Positions 11,289 to 24,100 of a stretch of DNA of 64,000 nucleotides are shown here, one piece after another. Where the stretch lies: assembly GCA_025506515.1 (NCBI GenBank), contig CM046443.1:24470724-24534723 (forward strand). The letters are read 5' to 3'. The position numbers were made by a program, and so were the translations under genes. Under the pieces are notes generated by a model. The model was not told the DNA's origin. It ran no database searches and was given only the letters and a program-made list of their open reading frames with translations. Origin of the DNA: Flaveria trinervia (Eukaryota > Streptophyta > Magnoliopsida > Asterales > Asteraceae). How positions within the stretch are numbered: the stretch's first letter is position 1; every line of letters begins with the position of its first letter.

Positions 11289-13223
11289 ATGCAGGGACAG
11301 CTGAAAAAAGACAAAAATATCTGGATCATAGACAGTGGCTGTTCCAGGCACATCATAGGAAATAGGTCACTACTCCAGAACTTTGAAAGGATTGATAGAG
11401 GACTTGTTGCTTTTGGAGGTGATGAAGGTGGTTACATTTCTGGAAGGGGCAAGGTCAAAAATGGTAAGCTCAGCATAGAAAATGTAAACTTTGTCAAGGA
11501 GCTTGGATACAATCTTTTGAGTGTATCTCAATTTTACGGGTGTGGTCATTCCTCATAAGCATATCCTGTTTAGAGCCCTAGGAAAGGAAACATGTACAAG
11601 ATGGATTTGCAAGAAACCTCTCCCTCTGGAGAAGTTTCATGCTTTCTGTCTAAAGCCAATAGTGATGAGTCTTTCCTATGGCATAAAAGAATGTGCCATG
11701 TAAACTTTAAGAACATGAATAAATTAAGTAAGGATGATTGGTAACTAGAATGCCAAAGAAAGAGTTTAAAAGTGATGACCATTGTGTTGCATGCCTGAAA
11801 GGAATCAACATAAGGGATCTCATAAGCCTAAGGAAAAGAACTCCATCACTAGACCCCTACACTTGTTACATATGGCTCTCTTTGGCCCACTAGTGTAATG
11901 AGTTTACGAAGGACCTTATACTGTCTAGTGATCACAGATGACTTTAAAAGATTCACTTCAGTTTTCTTCCTTAGAACTAAGGATGAGACTCCTAAGATTC
12001 TGAAGAATTTCATCTTAAAGATTGAGAATCAGTCTGATCACAAGGTCAAAATCATAAGATGTGATCAAGGAACTGAATTTAAAAACCAAATCCTTGATAC
12101 ATTTTGTGATGAAAATGGTATTACAAGACAATTCAGTGCTCCCAGGACTACTCAGCAAAATGGTGTTGCTGAGAGGAGAAACATGACAGTGATTGAAGCT
12201 GCAAGAACCATGCTGTCTCACTCTAAACTGCCCATCACCATCTGGGCAGAGGCAGTCAACACTGCCTGCTATATGCATAACAGAGTTTTAGTAGTTATGA
12301 CTCATGGCAAGACTCCTTATGAACTTTGGAACAAGAGGAAACCTTTTATTGGTTTTCTCAGGTTATTTGGATGTCCTGGCACCATCTTGAATACCAAAGA
12401 TCAAATTGCCAAGTTTGTTGAGAAATCAGATGACGGACACTTTATTGGATACTCTTCCCAAGCTAAGGCTAATAGAGTGTACAATATCAGAACTAGAATT
12501 GTTAAGGAGTCAGCCAATGTGACTTTCAATGAACACACACCCTGTGTTGCTGGTTCTGGTCCAATTGGTTATTTGATCTTGATTTAGTTACCAACTGTTT
12601 TAACAAATCTTGTGAGAATGTTTTAGGATCTGAAGAAAATTTAAATATAGGTGATCTTGATCCAAGATTTGAGCTAGGAGAAATTCAAGTCATCACAATC
12701 TTCAGCTCCAATTGGAACTACTTTCAACATGAGGTTTCTACAGCACAACAATGACAAACTCAATGATACATTCTGGTATACCTTCAAAGTCCAGCTCAAA
12801 GGCTCCACAACCAGATAAGAAAACCCAATATGGAGACAACAATGTGGTGGTGACAGATGATCAAGAATTTCTTGATGCCACTAACCACACTCCATAGATG
12901 AGAACATCAATGTTGTCAACACTGCTTGGATCAGTCTACTGAAAGTGTGTTGATGTGGTGGGAAAACCATCCTATGTAGATCTAAATTTCTCTAATTAGA
13001 TCTTCTCAACAAACTTTGCTAGATCCCTCAGCTTAGGATCCACAAGTATCATCTACTCAAAAAACACATTGGAGATGTTGTCTCAGGGGTAAAAGACAAG
13101 AGACAAAACCCATGAAGCAAATGTTGTCTTCACTCTGTTTTCTATCCTAGATAGAGCCAAAGAAAGTTGATTTAAAGCTCTAAAGGATGGACAAGTTGGG
13201 TTAAAGCTATGCAACAAGAGTTG
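11289..13223 (+). pseudogene. Element A pol, first part: protease and integrase (split by B)
   Basis: An aspartic protease active site reads WIIDSGCSRHIIG at 11322-11360. A degraded GAG-pre-integrase/zinc region spans 11570-11880. The integrase core at 11898-12587 keeps all three acidic positions: VITDDFKRF, RCDQGTEF and NGVAERRN. The stretch to 13223 is the poorly conserved linker before RT, with many stops. It ends in the RT N-terminus (WVKAMQQEL). Element B is inserted here with target duplication AGTTG (13219-13223). The same reading frame resumes at 25500 in the second part. Confidence 0.87.
13219..13223 (+). repeat. Target-site duplication of element B (left copy)
   Basis: AGTTG here and at 25495-25499 flank element B exactly. 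Removing B and one copy joins the RT reading frame of element A in phase. Confidence 0.95.
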
Positions 13224-14003
13224 TGTTGGACCAAAAGAACCAATGAGCCTGATCAGAGAAACCTCTAAGTCCCACAGGACATCACAACAGCTGAAGAAGA
13301 CCTGATCAGCTGTTCTACAAAGTCTGAAGAATACAACTGCTGAAGTACGTCTGAAGTACTGAAGACAAAGACTGAGACAACAGCTGAAGATCTAAAGTCT
13401 GAAGACTTCAACAAGTACTGAAGACAAAGACTGAAGATCAACAGCTGAAAGACAAAGTCTGATGTTCAAGTACTGAAGACATCAGCTGATGTTAACAGCT
13501 GATGACAACAGCTGAAGAGGGCTTCTTCAGTTGTTGTGATGGTTTTTCTTCTTCAGTAGTTTTCTTTTCCTTTCAGTAGTTTGTTTACTTTTCAGTTTGT
13601 AAACAACTGAAGAGGTTGTTCTTCAGTTGTTGTAGTATCAGTAGTTTTATGTTTTTCAGTAGTTGTAAATAAGATGTTTAACACTTAGGAACATTTGTAA
13701 GAAGATGTCAGTTGTTGACATCTTCAGTAGTTGTTAAACATCAGTAGTTATCAACGGTTACATGTCACTTTCAAGTGACATCAGCCTACGTCACTCTTTC
13801 CTTTATAAGGAAGGATGACTCACTGTAATCGTGCCTTGAGGCCGACAATCTTAATGCAATATTCCTTTTGTCGGATATTTCTCTCTCTATAACAAAATTT
13901 TATCGTTTTATATCGAATGTTCTTGTTTGAATTTGTCTAATTCTGAGCTATTCCGCTGCTATATCTGTTCAATCGATTAAACCAAGAGGCTGAGATCCTA
14001 ACA
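13224..14003 (+). mobile_element. Element B 5' LTR
   Basis: It runs TGTTGGACC to CCTAACA, 780 bp. The first half (13285-13520) is dense in CTGAAG and CAGCTGAAG. The second half (13530-13750) carries the complementary CTTCAGT(A/T)GTT. The two halves could pair as a long imperfect hairpin. CTTTATAAGGAAGG at 13801-13814 is a good TATA-like promoter candidate, about 200 bp before the LTR end. Confidence 0.93.
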
Positions 14004-14005
14004 AA

Positions 14006-14017
14006 TGGTATCAGAGC
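14006..14017 (+). promoter_or_regulatory. Element B primer-binding site
   Basis: TGGTATCAGAGC starts two bases after the LTR end. It is the initiator-Met tRNA type shared by A, C and D. Confidence 0.94.
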
Positions 14018-14210
14018 AGGTTAATCATTGATCGATCTAACAATTGATCATTGAAACTGTTCAATCGCTCTAAGTTTAATCGAATTAGCAAATTCGCAAG
14101 GATCTGTTATAGAGATTGAGAGTGTATCGCTTCTGGCCGTTTTATTTGAGGTTCTGTGTGGTTTTGAGCTAAATTTATTGTGATTTTACTTGAATCTGTG
14201 ATTTTCCACA

Positions 14211-16373
14211 ATGACTACTTCTTCGAATGATCCTTTCAATACTGGATCCCTACCAAGCCTCCGATCTTGGTGAGGAATGAGTATAACATTGGCAGAGAAG
14301 ATTGCTCCATCACCTGTCTGTCAATAGCTCAGGTTGTTGGACATCTGTGGTACATGGACCACATAAGCCAATGGTGAATGATCCGGAAACAAACCAGTTG
14401 GTTCAAAAGAAGAAGGAGCAATACTCCGATGAGGACAAGAAGTTGTTTGAAATCGATGCAAAAGCCCATGGAATTTTGGCTATGGCTATTCCTAATGAGA
14501 TTTACTCTGGGCTTCTGCATTGTGAGTCTGCTCATGACCTCTGGAATGCCATCAAAGAACAATTTGGTGGTACTGATGAGGTTTTAGCAAACAACAGGGA
14601 AATCCTCGCCCAACAATATGAGACTTTCTCTCATAGAAAGGGTGAGACTCTGACTCAACAATTTGAGCGGTTTTCATGTTTAATCTCTGAATTGAAAATG
14701 GTTAAACATGAATATACCAGGAGTCAGATGAACCATAGATTCTTAAGATCACTGCCTGAGAGATGGAACACATATACCATTGTTCTACGCTCAAATGCTG
14801 ATGTTGATCGCCTATCTCTCACCCAACTTCATGGGAAACTGCTTACATTCGAGAGAGAGATAGAGCAGAAAAGGAAATTGGTTTCATCTGGCAAGCTTAC
14901 TGAGGATTTTGTCCAAGGGAACACTGCCCTGATTGGACATCAAGAGTCAGAATATGCGTCATCTGAAAGCCAGTATGATGAGCATATTGATTTCTCTACA
15001 AACACTTCTGAGCCTGCCTTTGTGAGTGTTGATAGTCATTCTGCTGGTAGTAATAGTGACAATCTATGTTTCATCATGGATGATCTCAAGGGGATTGCTG
15101 ATGATGACTTAGAAGAGATGGATATTTTGAGCCAAATGGCCTTGATAAATATCAGATCTCAGAAGTTCTACAAAAGAACTGGAAGGAAATTCCCAGGACT
15201 CTCTGGCAAAACCAAAGTTGGTTTTGACAAGAGTAAGTTGAAGTGCCATAAATGCCACAGGCTTGGACACTTTGCAAGAGAATGTAGATCATCTGGATCT
15301 AACTCTCCTGCACCTTTTGTGACTTTCCCTGGCAATAGTCAACAAAACAGAGGGCAACAACCTGTCAATTCTGGTTATCATCATCAACCACAATCTCCTG
15401 CATATTTTGTTCCACAGGGGCCAATGCCATATCCATACCCCTGCTATTACATGCCACAACCAGGCCAGGTTCAAGCACCCACTGCTCAGCAACCACATGC
15501 ACTCCCTGAGCCTCAACCATCCCAATCTCATCAACCTAATCAACCTCAACAACACAGCTTCTTCACACCAGGAGTTGTTGACTGGAGCAGTTTACCAGAT
15601 GATGTGTCTGGTAATGAACAACTGTTCTCAGGTGCTGGTCAACATGGTGGTGAGCATCCTTTTGGAAATCTAGCTCTCATGGCTTGGAATCCTCTGATGG
15701 ATCATCTTCAAGTACCTCTTCAACAAAGGTATCACAGGTATCCTCTGAGGCTAAGGCCAAATTATGTTCTGAAACTTGCATAGCAGCATTTGCTTCTATT
15801 AGAGAAGCAAATGTGGCTTTAATCAATAAAAATGTAGAGCTAGAACAAACAATTTCCAAAAATAAAGCTGAGTTTGAGTTTGTGCTGAAAGAGAAAACTG
15901 ATGAGATTTATAAATTAAAATGCCAAATTTCTGATGATAAGGCTAGGGAGGATGTCTTAGAGAAGTACAAAGACCTCAAAGATACTCTTGCTGTCACCCA
16001 GGTAGAGTGTGATCGATGGGTACAATCTTGCAAGGGCTTTGAAATGCTTCTTAGTAAGCAAACAGCTTCCAATGTGAAGTTTGGAATTGGTTATAATCAC
16101 ACTGCTCCTCCTACAGATTTTGCTTCAAGAGCAGGAGTAGAATCTGATGGAGAAAGTAATGACCAATCCACCTCGTCATGTGATTCACTACTTGATAAAG
16201 CACCATCAGTAGTTGAAGTCAGTAGTAATCCCTCTGTGAACCTATCAGCTGATATTGATGGTTCAACTGCTGACACTCACATGATCAATGAGTTGATCAA
16301 CCCAAGTGTTATCCCTAGAAGTACTGAAGGTACTGGAGAGCAGGGGATAACATCTGGAGTTCAAATCCAATGA
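14211..16373 (+). pseudogene. Element B gag with zinc knuckle and coiled coil
   Basis: ATG at 14211 matches the gag start of element C (28525), but small indels near 14250-14300 break the frame. A 493-codon open segment (14302-15783) then carries the UBN2-type gag domain (DLWNAIKEQFGG, HRKGETLTQQFERF, LRSLPERWNTY), a zinc knuckle CHKCHRLGHFAREC at 15244-15285 and a Pro/Gln-rich stretch. A small deletion near 15684 shifts the frame. The next frame (to 16373) encodes a Lys/Glu-rich coiled coil (LINKNVELEQTISKNKAEF). The block 14969-15602 is nearly identical to 29279-29910 in element C. Confidence 0.88.
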
Positions 16374-19300
16374 CTGACAGCACTGAAGAGAAGAAACTGT
16401 CAGTAGGAAGGATTTGAAGCCTACTAAGGAAGTTGACAAGAAGGCAAAAAGTGCTTCTAAACTGCTGAAGAGCAAGTCTTCAGTAGTTCATCTTCTTCAG
16501 TTGATGATCAACAGAAGATGAAGAAGAAACCATGTGAAATATGTGGTCTATTCAATCATCTCACAGATGATTGTTGGTACAAAAAGGGATCCAAACTCAA
16601 AAAAAAGGAGAAAATTAAAGAAAAGCTTGGCTAAAATAAAAACTGAGTTTGAGTCCAAGTTTGTACCAGCAGCATCAATCCTGTTACTCCTATGTCCAAA
16701 AAGAAATCTAAAAGGGAAGGAGTGCAACAGGCAATAGCTGAGGTTGCTCAAAAGAAGATGGTGCAACACAAGAACTCATCATCAAACACCAATACCAATG
16801 TGTGAAGAGCTGAAAGCTCTCTCCCAGAATCAGACACAGCTGGTAATGATGGTTCAACATCTGTTGGGAAGAGTTAACCAACTTGATGGCCCTGTGTTGA
16901 AACCCCAGAAAAGGAGATCCAAGCCAAAGGATTCCTCTTCTACACCATCTCCTTCACCTCAAGCTGTTGTGCCCAATAAACCTGTTAGTTTACCATCTAT
17001 TGATGAGACCAGGCCCAAAACCAAAAAGGTTTGGGTCTCCAAAACTAACTGATTGTTTATTTATGCAGGTCTCTTCAACATGCCAAAGTAGCATCTGGTA
17101 TGTAGACAGTGGGGGATCTATGCATATGACTGGGAACAACTCACTTCTTAATGACTACTCTCCAGGAAGGAAGGTTTTGTTTCCTTTGGCAATGATGCAA
17201 GAGGTTACATCATCGGGAAGGGCTTTGTTTCCAATGGGGAAATAAGGTTTGATGATGTCAACCATGTGGAAAATCTCAAGTATAACCTCTTGAGTGTCAG
17301 TCAATTGTGTGACAAAGGCCATGTTGCCCTTTCACAAGCCAGAACTGCAGGATTCTGTCATCCAAAGTTCTGAGTTTGATTGACAAGGTATTGGATGCTC
17401 ACACTCTCCTGAAGGCCAACAGGACAGGAAGAGTGTATGCCTTAGATCTTTCCAAGAAAATAGATCTCAAAGGCCATCCTTGCCTATTTTCCAAGGCCTC
17501 TCCTCAAGAATCTAATCTATGGCATAGAAGGCTGGGACATGTTAACTTCAAGAACATGAATCAACTGATACACCATAGTTTAGTAAGGGGACTGCCTATG
17601 AAGGAGTTCAAGTGTGAAAACAACTGCACTGCTTGTTTGAAAGGAAAACAGCACAAGGTTTCATTTCCACCTATTGAAGAACCAAAGTCCACTGCCTGCT
17701 TACAACTTCTTCACATGGATCTCTTTGGTCCTGTGAGAGTGATGAGCATGGCACAGAAGAAAACTGTCTGGTAATTGTGGATGATTACTCCAGATTTGTA
17801 TGGACTTTCTTTCTACATTCAAAGGATGAAGCTGCACAGAAGATCATAAACTTTGTGTTGTATGCTGAGAAGCAGTATTCCCTCTCAGTCAAGTGTATTA
17901 GAAGTGACAATGGAACAGAATTCAGGAACAATACACTTGATGAGTTCTACCTTTCCAAGGGAATAAAGAGACAGTTTAGTATTCCAAGAACTCCTGAACA
18001 GAATGGAGTTGTGGAGAGAAAGAACAGGACCCTCATTGAAGCTGCAAGGTCTATGTTGGCTGATTTGGACTGCCATTGACCTTTTGGGCTGAAGCTGTCA
18101 ACACAGCATGCTATGTGCAGAATAGAGTGCTAATAAATCAGAGGTTGATGAAGACTCCATATGAAGTTCTACATCATTTGGCCCCTCTCATTTCATTCTT
18201 TAGAGCATTTGGGTGTCCCTGTTTCATTCTCAACACAAGGATCAGCTCCAGAAATTTGATCCTAAGGTGGATGCAGGGTACTTTGTTGGTTTCATCAACT
18301 TGCAAGGCATATAGAGTCTTCAACTGCAGAACAAAGATGGTTGAAGAGACTCTACATGTCAAGTTCAATGAATCTCCTAAGGACAAGATTCCACAAAGCC
18401 CTGTGGAGCTCTTTGATTTGGACATACTGTAATATGTTCCTTATCAATCTCCTGCTGTTGCTCCTGTCAACAGTTCACCACCTGGTGTTACTGCTGAAGA
18501 TGATGATGATAGTAGTAATCACCTCTTCAGGTTAGTGACCAACTGCCTGAGTCCTCTAAACCTGATGCTCCTGTAGCTCCAGCAGCACCATCCACAACAA
18601 ATGCTGATGAGATTTCTGCATCCTCAACTTCATTTGAGTTGCCACCATCTTCATGGGTTCAAGAATCTGCATCAACATCTGCTGGCTGTAGGTCCTACAA
18701 ACACTTGCACAGATTTGATTGTTTACCAAGAGCTGAAAAATCACCCAATGTCTCAAATCCTTGGTGATATCAATGCTGGTGTTTCAACCAGAAGCCAGTT
18801 GTCCAATTTCTGCTTCTATGCTCTCTTCATCAGTCAGCTAGAGCCAAAGAACTATCATGTAGCTTTGAGAGACAATGGATGGTTGAAGCCATGCAGCTTG
18901 AGCTTCTTCAGTTCAAGAAACAGCAAGTGTGGGAGCTTCTTCCTCTACCCCCAGGTAAGTGTGCAATAGGCACTAAATGGGTGTTTAGGAATAAAACTGA
19001 TGAAAATGGGCTAATTGTTAAGAACAAGGCCAGACTGGTTGTGCAGGGGTTTGCACAAGAAGAAGGTATTGATTATGATGAAACCTTTGCCCCGTAGCCA
19101 GACTGGAGGCAATTAGATTGTTTTTAGCCTATGCTGCACTCCACAATCTTAAAGTTTTTCAAATGGATGTCAAAAGTGCTTTTCTATATGGTTAAAAAAG
19201 AAGTTTATGTGTGTCAACCACCAGGCTTTGAGGATAATAAGCACCCAGAATGGGTATATAAGCTTGATAAAGCTCTTTATGGGTTGAAACAAGCACCTAG

Positions 19301-20328
19301 AGCCTGGTATGAGACCTTATCAAACTTTCTTCTACAGAATAATTTCACTAGAGGCTCATAGATAAACTTTATTTATTAAGAAGGTGGATCAGCATAAGCT
19401 ACTTGTTCAAATTTATGTTGATGATATTATATTGCATCCTCTGATCCCCAGTTGTGTGAGGATTTCCAAACCTTAATGCAACAGAAGTTTGAAATGAGTG
19501 CAATGGGAGAATTACAGTTCTTTCTAGGTTTGCAAATCAAACAAAAAGCTGATGGAATTTTCATTCATCAGTCTAAATACACAAAAGATCTTTTGAATAA
19601 GTTTGATTTACAAAACTGTAAACCCTGTTCTACTCCCATGTGCAACACCACACAATTGGATGTTGATCAGAAAGGTAAAGGTGTTGATGAAACCCTTTAC
19701 AGATGTATGATTGGTTCCTTGATGTATTTAACAGCTTCTAGACCAGATATTATTTGCTACATGTGTTTGTGCTAGATTTCAGGCTGCACCTAAGGAGTCT
19801 CATCTGATTGCAGTCAAGAGGATCTTTAGATATCTGCAAGGTACACAATCTCTAGGCTTATGGTATTCCACTGGACATTCTTGCAAATTAGTTGCTTTCT
19901 CTGATAGTGACTATGCAGGGTGTAAGTTGACCAGGAAATCAACTTCTGGTGGATGCCAATTCCTAGGCAACTGTTTGATTTCTTGGCAGAGTAAGAAACA
20001 AACATCTGTTGCTACATCCACTGCTGAAGCCGAGTACATTGCTGCTGCAAGTTGTACATCCCAAATACTCTGGCTTCAGAATCAACTTTTGGATTATGGC
20101 ATTACAGAGACTAAGACTCCATTATTAATGGATAGTGCTTCAGCTCTTTGCATTGTCAAAAATCCAGTCCAGCACTCTAGGACCAAACATATAGAAATTA
20201 GACATCATTTTATAAGAGATTGTTTTGAAAAGGGTCTAATTAATCCTATGTTTGTGCCTAGTGCTGATGAGCTTGCAGACATTTTTACTAAGCCGTTGGA
20301 TAGTTCAACTTTCCACACCTGGTGTTAA
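16374..20328 (+). pseudogene. Element B pol: protease, integrase, reverse transcriptase, RNase H (frameshifted)
   Basis: Domains appear in Copia order. A second zinc-knuckle-like CEICGLFNHLTDDC near 16535-16580 is followed by the KKVWVSKTN run-up (17030-17052). Protease reads WYVDSGGSMHMTG at 17097-17135. The GAG-pre-integrase region is LWHRRLGHVNFKNM (17517-17560). The integrase core has VDDYSRFVWTFF, IRSDNGTEF and NGVVERKN (17770-18079). RT starts near 18870 with GTKWVFRNK and LVVQGFAQEEGIDYDETF and has YVDD near 19412. RNase H with the DSDYAGC motif spans about 19790-20328 and ends at ADELADIFTKPLD. Single-base changes shift the frame near 17190, 17774, 18079, 18430, 19097, 19190, 19361 and 19775. 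The enzymes would copy and integrate the element; this copy cannot make them. Confidence 0.9.
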
Positions 20329-20659
20329 GGCTTGGTATGCTGCAGCTAGAATAAGTGACAACTACTGATGATCTCAGTAATACTGATGATCATTGGTAAC
20401 CATGTCACATATAGTACTGATGAGTTATTTTACCCTCGTAGTTTTTATAACTACTGAAGGCTAAATGCTTTAAGTACTGTACTTCATCTGTTCTAAACTA
20501 CTGATGTAGTTACAACTACTGAAATCAGTAGAAACAGATAAGTACTAATGTCCTATGAAACAACTGAAAACAGCAAAAAGGCTGATGAGTAAGTGTTGAG
20601 GACAGTATGAAACAGCTGAAAGGCTATGAATTGACGACAACTACTGATGAGTACTCTCT
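20329..20659 (+). other. Element B spacer between RNase H and hairpin array
   Basis: No reading frame is recognised. ACTACTGATG and AACTGAAA motifs recur at irregular spacing, related to those in the LTR of B and leading into the more regular array at 20660. Confidence 0.7.
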
Positions 20660-21078
20660 CTTCAGTAGTTCCCAAACTGCTGTTTCTTCATAAACAACTG
20701 AAGCAATACCATGTCTTCAGTAGTTTCACAACTACTGATGACTAACACCAAGTCTTCAGTTGTTTACAACAACTGATGGCAAAAACACGGTCTTCAGTAG
20801 TTTCACAACTACTGATGACTAATACCAAGTCCTCAGTTGTTTCAACATCTGAAGTCCAACTTGTCTTCAGTAGTTTTTAAAACTACTGATGCCTAAATCA
20901 GAGACTTCAGTTGTTTCAACGTCTGATTGTAACACCATGTCTTCAGTTGTTTTATAACTGCTGACCACACCAATACCATCAGTCGTTTCAAACCTCTGAA
21001 AGTTAATACCACGTCATCAGTTGTTTCAAATACTGATGACTAACACCAAAACCTTCAGTCGTTTCATAACCCGTACCC
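20660..21078 (+). repeat. Hairpin minisatellite upstream of the third ORF of B
   Basis: About 11 units of 36-55 bp (mostly 36-40) begin CTTCAGT(A/T)GTTT and usually contain the complement AACTACTGATG a few bases later, then a linker like ACTAACACCAAGT. Good units (for example near 20708, 20747, 20785 and 20870) can each fold into a stem of 8-9 bp with a short loop. The array stops about 90 bp before the ATG of the third ORF. The same half-motifs fill the LTRs of B. Confidence 0.85.
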
Positions 21079-21165
21079 TATATTTACCTGATCCCTCTTT
21101 CAGAGTTTTTCATTCTTTCACGACCTAAAAATTTCAAAAGCTCTGAAAACCTTTCACCTTCATTA
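21079..21165 (+). promoter_or_regulatory. Possible promoter and leader for third ORF of B
   Basis: CTATATTTA at 21078-21086 is TATA-like and lies about 85 nt before the ATG at 21166. The stretch between is pyrimidine-rich and lacks other ATGs. Element A has a TATA-like site about 107 nt before the matching ATG (52880-52887). Promoter activity is inference. Confidence 0.4.
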
Positions 21166-24100
21166 ATGGCGACCATGCAACTCAAGCCTCGACACAACTG
21201 TGTCGCGTACCTCACTAAATCGCCCTTCTGGACCAAATTCGATAATGCTATAGATCTTATGGTCCAATCACCACTGAAAACGGCTTTTCTTCTAAATCCA
21301 ATCATTTATGCCGATTCGCTACATCAGTTTTGGACGAATGCAACTGTTAATGGAGAATCTATCCATTCGTCCATCAACTCTCATACGGTGGTCATCTCTA
21401 CTGCTACCATCCGTCAGATATTACTGTTAGATGATGCTGCCTACCCTGTTGGATATCCTAAGCGCCAACTTGATCTTTCATTTGGACAACATGGATATCA
21501 AGGCGATCTTAGTGCTTCAACAATCCTGAAGAAACATTTTCCAGATGCTGAACGATTAATATTTCATATGGTAAATGTTTGCCTGGCCCCGAAGACTTCC
21601 TCTTGGGATCAACTGTCTTCCAGATGGCAACAGGTACTGTTCTCTATCCTTGAACAAGAACCACTAAACTTTTCTGAAATAATTTTTCTTGAACTCAAGG
21701 ATATGGCCACAAAACCACTTTCTACCGTTGGATACTATATCCTCGTTTATAATGGCCATAATAGAGAATCAGCTTTCTGCTGAGGGACTAGTTGGTCTGG
21801 GAGTCCCTGCTTTGGCTGTATTGCCGGAGGTATACTCCCGACACAACACTGACCAAACTCTCAAACAGGCTGCCAAGCTGCGCAAACCCACGCAGCTGGA
21901 ACCCACAGCCTCCACTTCCACATCCAAAGTCCCCTCCAAACCCACAAGAAGAAGCCTAAGAAAGCTACTCAGGGAGTTGAGTCCCCTGTGGATGCTCCTG
22001 CTGCAACAAAGCAGGTTATCTCTACTGGAAATAACCCCCCAGTAGAGACTATGACTCCACCAAACGAAGCCGCTCAGGTTTCCTCTCAAAAGGAACCTGT
22101 TGCAACCAATCAAAGGGAAGCCACACTGCTGGGATCCTCCTCACTTGAGGGGATTACCATTGAAGAGCACCACTTGTCCCGGGTGCACACTGCTTCCACA
22201 CCCTCTCCTGATGCAACCGCCCCTCAAAGCCCCAATCATTGTTGCAAAAGTGCTGACGCAGTTGCATTCCTCACCCCCCACCCAGACACCACTTACTACT
22301 GGGATAACCTCAACACCTGAGGGGGAGGATCACAATGCTTCTGTCAACCCACAACACAGGGGTTATCATGTTCCATCTTCTAGTGTAGATAGGAGGTGCG
22401 AACTTCTGTGAGGCTGCCACTGTCTCTGACTCAGCAAATGACCAGGGTGCAGTTGGTAACATCTCTAAGACCTCACTAGTGGCAACAGCTGATGAAGGAC
22501 ATAGTCCTGAGGCTGGAAGTCCCCAGAACCGAGAAAAAGGGCACATGCTATAATTGATCTACACTCAAGGCATGTTAATCCTGACTCTGTCAGGAGGTCA
22601 GGTGATTCAGTATCAACTGATGATGACCTGAGCTTCTTCTATGATGTAGTTGCTCAAAACACCATCCTAGAGATGAGGTTAGCAGACTCAAAGAGCTGCT
22701 GGCCAAGATGTCTCAGGATGAATGCAGTCCATCTGCCACCACAATACACCCACAGATGGCACCTTCTTCTGAAGGCCCCCTACACACTGAGCCAATAATA
22801 CTTCCAAGCCACCAGCCTCTGCTTTCGCACTGATTCTCAGGAACAGAACCCCTGATCAATCAGTTGCTAACCTTCAAAATTCCCTACCTCTCTCATCCCT
22901 CCTGATCACAAATATAGTGATCAAAGCCATTGATGAGAGGCTTCCTACAATAATACAACCCTTGGTGGAGGAGTTGGTGACTAAATCCTTTCTACTGCTC
23001 AAACCCTTGCACCCAATGCAACCAAAAAGGGGGAGAGTCAGTCAGTTAAAGGAAAAAGGAAGAGGATAGATTGGGAGAAGGAGAAAGAATCAGAGAAGGT
23101 AAATGAGAAGGAGAAAGGATAGTGAGAAGGAGCTGAAGTGAATGAAAGTCAAAAAGACTTTCATGTCACATATCAAAAGAGAAAAGAGAGTCTGAGAAGG
23201 AGAAGGAGCTGAATGATATGGTGAAAGAAGCTGACGCCAACCATAACCGTTCAATGGATAAAATCATTGAGCAGTTATATAGGTAGGGTTTTGACATCAA
23301 CAACTAGACTCCGAGATCAGAAGGTTGGAAACAGAGGAGATCAACTCAAGATGGGCTAGCTATGATGCCTTAGAAAGAGAAAGGCTGGAGATAATGATCA
23401 TTTATAGCCAAATACTTGGGAAGATCTCTGATTGAAATAAGGGCCTGGACCAGGGACAACATCTTGGCAATAACCACCAGATTTGTGTCGTCTGAAGCAT
23501 ACTCCAAAGGTTTAGTGATTGAGGCATTGAATGAAGCTGGGGTTGGGAACCGAAAAGAACTGACAAAAATTACCAAAGCCTCCTTACAGCCAAAATGCTA
23601 AACAGTCTGAAAAGCCTCTATCCAAAATCACTACCTCCACAACCCACTAAAACACCCCTTTACCCTCTAAACCAACCATCCAACCCCAAAACCAAATCCT
23701 TTACCCTCAAAACCCACTGCCAGTGATGTACCTAGCAAGAGAAAAGAAAGGTACTGAGGCCTGATGAAGATGAGAGGAGGATGAAGATAGACTGCCCTCT
23801 CTGCAGTTATTACTTTGCCTAAGGCTAACCAATGTCCATCACCCTGCTTCTCAAATGCATGATGTGATGATAAAGATTGAAGAGGAACAGATGCAAAGAC
23901 ATGATGAGGAAATGCTGAAAAGCATTGACAAAGCATATGCCACATCCTCTTCAATGATTAGCATGAAGAAAGAAGTATTAAGATTATACCCCTTGCTAAT
24001 ACCTTTCAATACCAAGGGAAAGAGTAAGGATATGGCCTGATCCTAGGGTGGCACATCGGATTGTCAAGAAAGAAATTCCTTCAAAATACAAGGGCCAAGT

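Noticed and set aside
20660..21078. CRISPR-like look of the regularly spaced repeat array
   Set aside because: Repeats are imperfect, spacers are not unique, there are no cas genes, and the host is a plant. It is a minisatellite.
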